A program made the position numbers and the translations under genes. Positions 39,008 through 48,429 of a stretch of 64,000 nt of DNA are shown here, piece by piece. The notes below the pieces were generated by a model. The model did not search any database, had not been told where the DNA came from, and saw only the letters and a list, made by a program, of their open reading frames with translations. This DNA is from Pomphorhynchus laevis (lineage: Eukaryota; Acanthocephala; Palaeacanthocephala; Echinorhynchida; Pomphorhynchidae): contig WNNJ02001883.1 in the NCBI GenBank assembly GCA_012934845.2, positions 59,887 to 123,886 on the forward strand, given 5' to 3'. Numbering within the stretch: position 1 is the stretch's first letter; each line of letters begins with the position of its first letter.

Positions 39008-39194
39008 GTAATTTTGAAATCAAACTTTTGAAACGTTAGAAAAAGTAGAAACTGACTTTTACTTGATTTATATGTAATAATTTATTGTAACGTAATATTC
39101 TAATTAAAATAACTGATGTTTATAACTGATGTTGAAATTTAGCAACAGCATGATGATTTATTTAGTAGCAACAGGAATATAAAAATAAAATAAA

Positions 39195-39465
39195 ATAAAT
39201 TTGCATGAGCATTCATGCATACCATATAATATAAAATATAATACATTAAATAATGAAATTTTAAGAATTGCAACAATATGTAATGATATTGGCTTTCTTC
39301 AAAATCATTTAAATAATTTAATAGATACATATTTTAAACTAGGATACTATAAAAATACCATCAAGCAGAAAATAGTAAAATATATAAATCAACACAATAA
39401 TTATAAAGAATAAATTTAAACTCTTAAGTGGCAAATTATTATGGATAATAAACAATATACTTATT
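39195..39465 (+). mobile_element. Naiad-like PLE thumb fragment
   Basis: HEHSCIPYNIKYNTLNNEIL to KYINQHNN, nearly identical to 33540-33790, with a one-base insertion near 39402 that breaks the frame. The 3' region is missing. Confidence 0.88.
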
Positions 39466-39479
39466 TTGAAGATAAATAG

Positions 39480-41212
39480 TTACAAAAAGAATAGAATTAT
39501 CCATTATGTCAGCGTAAATCCTCATGCGGTCCGTCGTCTATAAGGGCAGCGCAAAAGATGCCCTCGTTGTCTGAAAATTTTTCGTCTTCACGCGACTCCA
39601 TATTCAGAAGAGTGCCCGCCTCACCGTGCCAATCGCGATTATCTCATTGCTGTAGACAAAGGTCGGCAGCTACAGGAACGCTACAAACATCCACAGACTA
39701 GGAATTATCTTCCCTGCTTAGATCCTCGGGTAAAGACCCCATGTTTGAATCTTCAACACCGTCTTCGAAAAAGCTGCTCTCCGACGTTGTGAAGAATAAG
39801 TTGGGCTAATTAATGGTCGCGACATCGACCCATTCGCATTCTCCCTCTGTAACTAGCATTGCTCGACGTTTTCGCATTTCTCGATTGTCTTCAATGTCCA
39901 ATAAGTTTGCTGGCCTGCCAGTCACGATCTCTCGCGGTCGTAGTCGCTCGTTGCTGGATTGTTTTGCGCTGGTCACTGACGCCAGAGTTGGAAGCTTCGA
40001 GCCATTTATAGCTGGTCCTTCAGGGTTGCTCCAGTGCTTGTTAAATTCGTTGGAAGAACATGTTTGCTAGGCGGGTCATGATGACAAAATCGAATTTTCT
40101 TTGACTTTTCTTGTTTCGACCAATCTTATCCGCATCATATCAGATTGTTGCTTGTCGATAGATTCGCCTTGTTGTCGACTACATCTTCGATTCTCGCTGC
40201 CGGCATGTTGCTTTTGGACATGAAGCACAAACATATCGAGGCAGAAGAGTGATCACGTGATGACGTTAAGAAAGAAACTTGGTTTCTCAGTTTATATACA
40301 TATCTTTTTTATAGATATTTTGTACTAAGCGAAAAAAATCTTTTTTTTGAATATTCGCTTTCGTCTCTGTATGCTGTCACGTTCTTGAACGTTCCCCGCT
40401 TTTGTGAGCCAAACCACAAGTATTCCTCGGATTTATCCAAGTACTTACTAGACAGTCGCTTGGCACTCGCTCACACAACACGCGGAACTCCAAAATTTCC
40501 AAAATTATCGGTAACGGCGTGTACCTCCATTAACATTGACATCCGGAGTGTCCGTAGAAACCTCGACGTCAAATCGACAGCTATTTTAATCTCCAGCCTT
40601 TTCAAGTCTCGTCTAGAATATTGCTTAGGTCTTCTCGTAAACTGTCCAGCATATCAGTTTCACTATTTACAAAGAATTCTGCACACGGCTGCTAGAGTCA
40701 TCTTCCGCCTTTGCAAGTACGACCACATCTCCAACACCCTCCGCATCCTTAACTGGATCGACATTCCGAGCCGCATAACCTCTCAAATTCTCACACTTGC
40801 ATGGCAAATCAAATTCCGGCACAACCCTCCTTATCTATATCTTCCTGATAGCGCATCCTATATGACGACTGTTCTCTCCCCAAGAAGTCATCGCTCCTAC
40901 TCGCTTTTCGTCCCCCGTCACAACGGTAATCACGGATATCGTGCGTTCACCACCGCTGCACCACGCCTTTGGAACAAACTTCCTCGAGACACAAAATCAT
41001 TGACGTCGCTTAAACAATTCAACACTTCCTTGATCGCCATACTTCTTGCAAACGAACTAAAATAACACTTTCAGCCGCAATCAATTCCATAACTCTACAT
41101 ACAAGTTCAAACATTCATCGGACCGTAAATTTGTATTTTCAATAATGGGCCTTTAAATGGTTCTATTTACCACAAAGGCCACTCTAAATAAATTCTATTC
41201 TATTCTATCCTC
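39480..41212 (+). mobile_element. L2/CR1-like element with internal deletion, (TTCTA)n tail
   Basis: The 5' part (39495-39810) gives CPRCLKIFRLHATPYSEECP and RANRDYLIAVDKGRQLQERY, a Cys-rich ORF1-like piece. The middle (39.8-40.38 kb) is unassigned, and from 40385 comes the C-terminus of ORF2. Endonuclease and most of RT are missing. The 3' UTR ends AAATAAATTCTATTCTATTC, a pentanucleotide tail, inside the PDI-like fragment. Confidence 0.75.
40385..41065 (+). CDS. ORF2 C-terminal region of L2/CR1-like element
   Basis: 226 codons: KSRLEYCLGLLVNCPAYQFH, LQRILHTAARVIFRL, YDHISNTLRILNWIDIPSRI, PRLWNKLPRDTKSLTSLKQF. These are the standard post-RT blocks (SRLDYCNxLL, LQRVQNxAARLI, LHWLPIxxRI, LWNxLPxxIR). 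There is no catalytic RT motif in the frame, so it is non-functional by itself. The first ~50 codons do not match and may be non-coding in origin. Confidence 0.8.
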   Translation: MNVPRFCEPNHKYSSDLSKYLLDSRLALAHTTRGTPKFPKLSVTACTSINIDIRSVRRNLDVKSTAILISSLFKSRLEYCLGLLVNCPAYQFHYLQRILHTAARVIFRLCKYDHISNTLRILNWIDIPSRITSQILTLAWQIKFRHNPPYLYLPDSASYMTTVLSPRSHRSYSLFVPRHNGNHGYRAFTTAAPRLWNKLPRDTKSLTSLKQFNTSLIAILLANELK

Positions 41213-41680
41213 CGGCAACTTTTGTGATCTGTAGTGAGGCACAATATTGTTATCTAAACACTTTTGAACGAAATGCGTTAGATTAACAGCACTTAATTCA
41301 TTCTCATTGTCATACTTGTATTTAATCAAATTGCCTTTAATCTTGATAAGACGAATGACCGGTAAATGGGTAGCAATTAAATCGAAAAACTCAAATATCC
41401 GCTCAAATATCCGTGAATGATCTTCCAGGTCACTATCCACATGAGCGAATGCAACTGTCCCACGAAATGACTTTGCAGTTTCCAACATAACACTGCTGTA
41501 TTTATCAATAATATCTTTTTTACTTGTGTTCAGTGGATTAGATGAATTTACGACAAATAAGAGAACGTTCACTTTTATATCAAACATAAGTTTAGCATCT
41601 TCAGCATTAAAATTTGAGAGCAACGGAACAATATTGGATTTCACAAATTTTTTAACTGTATCATACGTTATTTCTCATTC
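41195..41680 (-). pseudogene. Protein disulfide isomerase (b/b' domains) fragment
   Basis: EITYDTVKKFVKSNIVPLLS, NVLLFVVNSSNPLNTSKKDI, FRGTVAFAHVDSDLEDHSRI, LPVIRLIKIKGNLIKYK, FVQKCLDNNIVPHYRSQKLP-ED: colinear with PDI (family RxFRGKxLFVxxDxDxxDHxRILEFF, PAVRLI, PHLMSQxLPEDW). PDIs catalyse disulfide exchange in the ER, but the CGHC-bearing a domains are absent. A 12-bp duplication gives RIFERIF where the family has one RIFEFF, and a TGA lies just upstream. The sequence ends at LPED exactly at the L2 tail. No intron in ~450 bp; a retrocopy or captured exon is likely. Confidence 0.8.
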
Positions 41681-41859
41681 CATTACTGCTTCTAATTCAT
41701 CAAACTCCATTCCAACTAGATTTGAAATTTCTAGTTCCTCACTACTGCAATTCTGTTCATTTCCGTGTTGCCGCAATATTTGTTGGTTGCATCCGTCAAT
41801 AATGGATGTTGAGGGGTGCGGTGCAAAAAATCGATATTAAGAATCCTCACTGCAATCAA

Positions 41860-44760
41860 TAGACACTTAATTCCAGCCGTTGTCGTCATCGGGGAGGCTC
41901 TTCAGGAGAGCCTTGGCATTCCCTCTCATTAGCGCAATCAATATTCAATGAAATAATTCCTCAGCTACCCGTGAATAAGGGATATTTCGACGAGCTGCAA
42001 GGTAGCGTGCTATTCTACGGATAAGACGTCGTCCGCCAACATTCCATCCCCTATAGGTCTCAACAACTGCAGGGGTAAAATGTAACCATTTTCCCCCATG
42101 GTATGTCCGTATTTTCGTTCTTAAACGCGGATTGCGTACTCTTCCGCGGCGTAAGTAGCCTCCGTGCTTGATTTATTCAAGTATAATGACTGCTGAGGGT
42201 TTGTAACAGCGAAGTCAATTGCTTCGGGTGGGTCGCCGTGTAGGAGGATATCAGCTGGCCGTTCTCTTAAACCTCTGACAAGATTCAAAACTTCGCGCTC
42301 AACATGTAAACCTGCTGACTCGGCTGCATGGAATACTCAGTCTCTTACTCCGTTATGACGTATCCCTGGGTATCCTCCGAATTGACAAGTAAGGCTGTAG
42401 AATCTGTAATCGTCAGCATATTTAAAGCATCGTCTGCATTTATATATTTTTTTTGATATTGGAATTCCCAGCCACTTCTTTATCGAGATACGAAATTCCT
42501 CAGGAGGCGTGTTCAGCGAGTTAATTTTTGAGGGTGTAGCCTTCAACCATGCGTTTGCGTGAGTACAACCTACAACTAGGAGTCGTAATTTGTCAACAGA
42601 GGATGACGTTTAAATTAGACGAGAGCACAACACTTGGTTAATTCTCATCCATAATCCGAATTGAGATAAGATTGCTGAGCGAGCACTGTAATCCATAACG
42701 GGTTCTTCCGGATAGTGGCAGGTTAATGTGTCAAAAGTTTGTGAATATCCCTGGTAAAAAGGCAAATCCATACCCAAGGTGCTCGCAACATTGGCGATGC
42801 TGGAGCATGTTGAATCCTCACTAGGAGCATGGACTAGACAACTTCGCATTCCAAGTCCGCCCATCCGCAATGGAAGGTTTGCTTGAACTTGTGAGCGTGA
42901 ATCTAGTCTAATCCTATCACTTCGTTAAGGACGTTGGTTACGGCTTAATCAAACTGTTTTAAAGCAGAGTGTATAGAATACGGATCGATTGTTCGCATTA
43001 AATGGTTAATACGGGGGCTGAGGCGCAGTGTCGCAAAAGTAGGTAAACAATCTGCTGATCGGGAATTTCTGAAAGCAATTCAAGATCCCTCATTAATCCA
43101 GGCAGAATCATATATTCAAGATGAGAAGCAGTGAATTCTGGACTTCCGATTGTTGATCAAAGTAGAACAAAATTCATGGTTTCGTTCAAGGCTATAGATT
43201 CAGAGAAATGCGATTGTACAAATTGAATAGCTTCCCGTTGTCCTATTATCTCAGTTTTCCACCAATTGAGTTGCAAGTTAACACTACCAAATGCATTAGA
43301 TAACTATAAAAATACTTTGATAATGGATCGTGCTGACCCACCGATTAATCCATCGTCCAAGTACCATTTATTAAACTCAATACCAGCAATTGAATTTATA
43401 CTCTCTATGGTCGGTTGAATTGAAAGCGAGAACAAGGCGGGTCCAAGAGAGTCGTCTTGTTGGACTCCGCATGCTGAATTTAAGGATTCCTGATCTATAA
43501 TACGTAAATGCGAAGGTAGTTCATAACACCAACGTACCCACGCTGATCACTCTGGAAATTGACAATCAACGGCTTGAATAATTACACCACGACTTAGTGA
43601 ATTAAAGGCATTGCGTACGTCAACCTTTAGCCACACCCAATCTGAATTATTAATTTGCTCGTGGTTTTTGAGTTTGGCCTCATGAATGATGAGTTCCATG
43701 CCGTTCGAAGTCGACACCCTGACCTGATGAGGGTTAAGAATGGTGGGAAATTTTTTTCGCAACCTATGACATATACATTTTGAACGCAGACGACGGAGCG
43801 TTTCACCAACTGTAATTGGTTGGATCCCTCCATATTGCTTGTTTAGCGCGATCAGGTCGGCACCAGCAAGGAAATCGGATAACTCTCGAGGCGCTAGTTC
43901 ACCTATCAAATGATTTACAAGGTTCGTTAGACGCGATAGAAGGTTTCCATAATCAGCCGATATCATGTCCTGTAGATGTTCAGGGCGCAAACCCAAACAT
44001 CCAGGAGATGTAGATTTGGGAAAAGAGAATATAGAAGCCATGACTGCCTCAGAATCTACTGATATTGGTAGGGACCTTAGTGGCATCTTATAAATCATAG
44101 TACCAGTTACCGGATGCAGAATCTCTAGCTTATTTCTTGCCAGTGGTGTAGATGCGCAAATTCCATCAGATGTGAGTCTCCGCATTGCCTTACTGAAGTT
44201 ACCGATTCGTGCGAGATCAATAACCTCTCTTTGCGAGTTAGATTTGCTTAATATCTTTATATATGATTTTGACGTGGGGATTCCGGACCTAGCATATGAA
44301 GAGGTCAACGCAGGTAAACTCCAAAGGTCACGCGATTCCATTAATGAAAACATGTCGGCGATGCGTTTTTCGATGTGTCTTTCGCGTCTTGTTTTGTATT
44401 CGACCCCAGAAATAAAACCGCGTTTTGGAAAGCATAGTAGGGCAGTCCAGCTTTCCACTGATTGTTGGCACAATGCATCATTGATAAGCGAGGACATTAA
44501 ATGAGCAGTGCGAGCACGAAGTGTTTATGGTATTTGTTTTATTGTTGATGCATTAAAGGACCACACTTTGTTCAAAATATCAATGCTTTGATCAAAATAC
44601 GTTGAAGCGTCGATATTTGGAAAAGTTATAAGGGATAATTGATTAATCATGGTATCATGCAGCTGTCGAACTGAACGTGGTTCGCATCCAGAGCTCAAAC
44701 ATAGACTACCATTTACTTTGTGCACTCGTAATCTTCTTTTCTTTGTCAAAGCGTATGGTC
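41860..44760 (-). mobile_element. RLE-type non-LTR retrotransposon, family B copy 3 (nearly full length)
   Basis: Minus-strand order: N-terminus KKRRLRVHKVNGSLCLSSGC, the 316-codon frame described separately, GVQQDDSLGPALFSLSIQPT, NKWYLDDGLIGGSARSIIKV (catalytic YLDD near 43365), MRMGGLGMRSCLVHAP (thumb), LNTPPEEFRISIKKWLGIPI, CRRCFKYADDYRFYSLTCQF-GGYPGIRHNGVRD (RLE finger), RPADILLHGDPPEAIDFAVT-NPQQ (catalytic region), ETYRGWNVGGRRLIRRIARY. Stops and shifts between blocks make it inactive, but it is the best template for the family. Confidence 0.9.
43547..44497 (-). CDS. N-terminal and RT fingers region, family B, 316-codon open frame
   Basis: Contains STSPGCLGLRPEHLQDMISA, FLAGADLIALNKQYGGIQPI, TVGETLRRLRSKCI, QVRVSTSNGMELIIHEAKLK, and WVWLKVDVRNAFNSLSRGVI (RT motif A with VDxxNAFNS). 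Motifs B and C fall just beyond its stop (VDCQFPE then TGA). The upstream 74-codon frame (44525-44749) belongs to the same ORF. Role: TPRT reverse transcriptase of the element. Confidence 0.85.
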   Translation of the reverse strand: MSSLINDALCQQSVESWTALLCFPKRGFISGVEYKTRRERHIEKRIADMFSLMESRDLWSLPALTSSYARSGIPTSKSYIKILSKSNSQREVIDLARIGNFSKAMRRLTSDGICASTPLARNKLEILHPVTGTMIYKMPLRSLPISVDSEAVMASIFSFPKSTSPGCLGLRPEHLQDMISADYGNLLSRLTNLVNHLIGELAPRELSDFLAGADLIALNKQYGGIQPITVGETLRRLRSKCICHRLRKKFPTILNPHQVRVSTSNGMELIIHEAKLKNHEQINNSDWVWLKVDVRNAFNSLSRGVIIQAVDCQFPE

Positions 44761-45109
44761 GTGAACAGGTCGCGCACGTTCCAGAAATTATTGGTTTATT
44801 CCTTGATTTATAGTCGATTGATTATTCGTTGATTAATTGTAATTAGCTTGAACACTTAAATTTTCATTAATTAGCGTAGAGCATGTAATTGCGACTCGTT
44901 AACTTTCGCAATTAAGTAGCGGTCCCATTTAGCGTTATTTTCCGAAGATTTTAGTAATGCTGCAGCTTGGCTATAAGATCCTTGAATTGCCAGGATTTTT
45001 GCTCTTTGATAAGTATCCAAAGCAGGCTGTGAAAGTGCTTCTGGAAATTGATGTTATTTATCACAAATGTATGTTAATTATTTCTCAAACTTTTTTACGG
45101 TGTAACCAA
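44761..45109. other. Intergenic, possible 5' UTR of family B copy 3
   Basis: Contains TTGATTGATTATTCGTTGATT, similar in style to the simple repeat upstream of family B copy 2 (25385-25440). That parallel supports a shared 5' UTR. No coding. Confidence 0.4.
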
Positions 45110-45440
45110 TGAACAATATACTTTGTAGTGGAATAAGAAACCAGATAATCAAATTTCATCAGAGGAAATAAGTCCTTAGCACGTCTGCTATGTTGGGTCG
45201 AAGAATAGGGTCCGAAACTTGATAGCATAGCAGTTCCTCCTAATGACCTCTATTATGATACATTGTCTGTTATTTATTAGTCAATTCATAAAAATTGATT
45301 TTCATTTTAGATTTCAATTTTTTATTTTAACTTTATATAAGTTATATGAAATCTTATAGCAATTATTTATAATTGTTTATTATCTAATTATTAAATTTTG
45401 ATTTAGCATCATTATTTTTATCATTATTTATTATTAGACG
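45110..45440 (+). mobile_element. Diverged Naiad-like PLE 3' region (solo)
   Basis: CAATATACTTTGTAGTGGAA, GTCTGCTATGTTGGGTCGAA, CTTGATAGCATAGCAGTTCC, ATTAGTCAATTCATAAAAAT match the 3' regions at 4.0 and 33.9 kb. CTGCTATG/CATAGCAG is retained although the sequence between has changed. No coding part remains. Confidence 0.8.
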
Positions 45441-45518
45441 CACGTATAATAATAAATAATTATTGTGAATATACGTATTTGATTTTTTGAAACGGAAGGT
45501 GCTCGGGGTCACAGTTAA

Positions 45519-46078
45519 ATTATCAAAATCGAAATGGCAAGACGCCCCTTTTTTCTATCCCGCAAGAGGTAGAAAATTTATTAAATTTTCGATTTCAGTT
45601 TGGAAATATCATCAGAATTCTGAAACGGTAAAATGTTAAGGGCATAAAAAGAAAAAAACAAAGATACACGTTAGGTAGGTCCTCACGTTGTGCTGCCAGG
45701 TCTACAACTGTATTAGCAAACTTCACAAAGAAGGATGCACAATCACGATTTAGAATTAAACGGTAACCATCATTCTCATTTAAGCCCGGCTTCAATGCCG
45801 GGCTTAAATGAGAATTAATTGAGCATTAATTAAGATGCTTAATTGAGCATTCTTCTTTGTAAAGTTTGCTAATACAGCTGTAGACCTGGCAGCACAACGT
45901 GAGGACCTACCTAACGTGCATCTTTGTTTTTCTTTTTTGTTCTTCTTTTTGTGTCCTTAGCATTTTACCGTTTCAGATTGATGATGATTTCAAACTGGAA
46001 TCGACAATTTAATAAATTTTCTTGGTGTCTTTCCATTTCGATTTTTAAATGGCGTCTTGTCATTTCGATTTTGATAAT
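45519..46078. mobile_element. Foldback (long inverted repeat) element
   Basis: Outer ends ATTATCAAAATCGAAATGGC and GACATTTCG-type partner; arms of roughly 220-240 bp (45519-45750 and 45836-46078) with indels and substitutions around a core that itself holds a perfect 19-bp palindrome. Both arms encode KFANT(V/A)VDLAAQREDLPN in the same relative orientation. No target-site duplication resolved. Confidence 0.8.
45772..45815. repeat. Perfect 19-bp-arm hairpin at the centre of the foldback
   Basis: ATTCTCATTTAAGCCCGGC, 6-nt loop TTCAAT, exact complement. GC-rich stem (AAGCCCGGC) in an otherwise AT-rich setting; on RNA it would fold strongly. Confidence 0.92.
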
Positions 46079-46120
46079 GTATTTGATTTGCTTGTAACTT
46101 TAGTCAGAAAACAATGCAAT

Positions 46121-46577
46121 TAAATAAGCTAACTGAGTCTACGTATTTTATATTGCAAATTTAACCTATTATTCGAGTACAATCCAACTGAAACGTTAGT
46201 CAGTTAGTTATAATTAAGGTTAGCCGTGCGTAAGACCCAGACGAATTATTCTTTGCTGAGCGCGGGTTGCGGATGCACATCAATATGCAGCGCGCAAGCT
46301 GGAGTCCGATAGTCTCTCGGAGGTATGTTATCTCGTGAGTATATGTGATGTTCTCCTTTGCAGCTTGTCCTTGAAGCGTTGCACAAACCTCGAAACAGAT
46401 TTTTCCTCTCCGCCTAAGCAGAAGAGTATGATCGGGAAGAAATTTTCTTTCTCTATCCACGAGACGCGCTCTTAGTATTTTGAGCACTTCCGCTGCTTGT
46501 AGTATTTAAAGCATGAGGTTGCTCGTTTTTTAATTTTATAATTATATTAAATAAGTAGACTCAGTTAGCTGATTTAA
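46121..46577. mobile_element. Inverted-terminal element sharing the PLE terminus
   Basis: Left end AAATAAGCTAACTGAGTCTA and right end TAGACTCAGTTAGCTGATTT are reverse complements over ~30 bp and equal the terminus of the Naiad-like 3' regions. The interior is non-PLE and less AT-biased, with a 95-codon minus-strand frame (46200-46487; LVDRERKFLPDHTLLLRRRG...) of unknown nature. Confidence 0.65.
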
Positions 46578-47791
46578 TTTATTGATCCTATACTAAAATT
46601 ATATTTTGATGTATTGATGGTACTTACTATATTAAATCTTATCGCAAAACAATTTTTTGATAATTCATCACTTGCTTTTGGAATTAATATTCTGGATGCT
46701 TTAGTGTTAAATTAGAAACGGGTTAATTATATTGTTGAATAATATTGCATTAATCTTATCTTGTTTTGACCGACCTTATACGAGATAAAAACAAATCGGA
46801 TTGTTTTTATTTGTTTGTAACTTGTTGGTTTATAATTTATGTGATTGTCTATCAAAAGCGGTAGCACCCACGAGTGGATAGATTGGTTTATTGGATTTGG
46901 AGTCTTGTCGATTAATTCCAGGAGCAGTATATATCTGTCGAATACACATATTTACTTATATCGCCATGACAAGAAATAAAAGTTTTGGAAAAGAGTCGCT
47001 AATATGAACTGTAAGCTATACTGAGACGGATTAAGTAAAGTCAATTACGAATGTATTCTTACTCAATTAAATGTTATTTGTAAATGCTACGAACTATAAC
47101 ACTTACAATGTTACAAATGTGAACAGACTGTAAATGGCCTAGGCCATCTTTAATAAAAATGGCCTTGGCAATAATTTAAAATACAAAGTAAGCTATAGGA
47201 ATTCACTAACCATAATGATTATTAAACTGTAAATTTTTTGAAAGCTTCTTTATAGCAACATAAATCTGTAAGTAATTCTATTTAGTACCTTCAATTGTTA
47301 TTATAATTGTCATAAATATTTATGAAAATATCTTTGAATATCTATTTCTTTTGACAATAAAATTGTACGGGAATTTTTAAAGTGGTTTTACAAAAAAATA
47401 ACGCGGTACATATTTATTCATGCAATGCATTAAATTGCAATGAATTATGTTGTAATTTCTGCACGAATATAATACTTTAAAAATAATATGGCATAAAAAT
47501 GTAATATTAGCTTGTATTGAAAATATTTAATTAATTTTGTAATTATAGTAAATAAAAACTTTTAGATTTATACATATATTAATGTTATCCCTTAATAATT
47601 TAAATAAAGTTTTAATAATTTTTTGTCGATGTATAATTCTACATAATAAGAAATAGAAAAAATGCATAAACTATTATTAAATTATCATATTATTAAACTA
47701 TCATAAATTATTAATAAATTAATAATTTATTTTACATTTTAATCCATTAAACTTGTTTGAAAATTAGTAAAAAAATAGTGTCGTCTCAATA
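46578..47791. other. AT-rich intergenic DNA, nothing assigned
   Basis: Non-coding. Contains a local imperfect repeat AATGGCCTAGGCCATC...AATGGCCTTGGC near 47135-47170. Confidence 0.5.
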
Positions 47792-47907
47792 ATACATAGT
47801 TTTAGTGTTTACATAGTTTTAGTGAATACATAGTTTTAGTGTTTACATAGTTTTAGTGAATACATAGTTTTAGTGAATACATAGTTTTAGTGAATACATA
47901 GTTTTTA
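47792..47907. repeat. 17-bp minisatellite, ~7 units
   Basis: Unit ACATAGTTTTAGTGAAT with alternates ending GTGTT. It lies immediately left of the MITE-like element. Confidence 0.95.
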
Positions 47908-47933
47908 TCTGATAGATATATTACCGGGAAAAC

Positions 47934-48366
47934 AAAGTCCACAGGTCAATAATAACCTGTCAGTAGCACAAATCAAATTAGCTAACTGAGTCTACGTATT
48001 TTATACTAGGTATAAATAAAAATAAAGATTAATAATTATAAATAATAAAAATAATATAACCTTAATAGACTGGGTGGGTATATGATGATACCCATCCAGG
48101 CTTATTAATAGCGTTCTGTTGTATCAAAAATAGGAACGTGTGAGTATAATGTCGTGGTACAATCATGAGAATTTCAGCTTACAGATGCAATCAAGTTAAA
48201 TAAAATCTTATATAATTATTAATTATTTATATTTTTCTTTATTATTTATCTTCATTATTTATCTTTATTATTTATCACATATATTATAGAATAAAATACG
48301 TAGACTCAGTAATCTTATTTGCTTTACTGACAAGTTATTATTTACCTGTAAACTTTGTTTTCCCGG
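47934..48366. mobile_element. MITE-like element with ~80-bp terminal inverted repeats
   Basis: Starts CCGGGAAAACAAAGT and ends with its complement CTTTGTTTTCCCGG. The complementarity runs on through ACAGGT.AATAATAAC.TGTCAGTA and into TTACTGAGTCTACGTATTTTA. Its inner end contains the same terminus as PLE 3' regions. Interior ~270 bp, non-coding, with GGGTGGGTATATGATGATACC. Flanks do not give an obvious TSD. Confidence 0.8.
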
Positions 48367-48429
48367 AAATATAAGTACTGTCAAAAATGCTAAAACTATG
48401 CATTCTTTGACCTCGTACGCACGTCATTA

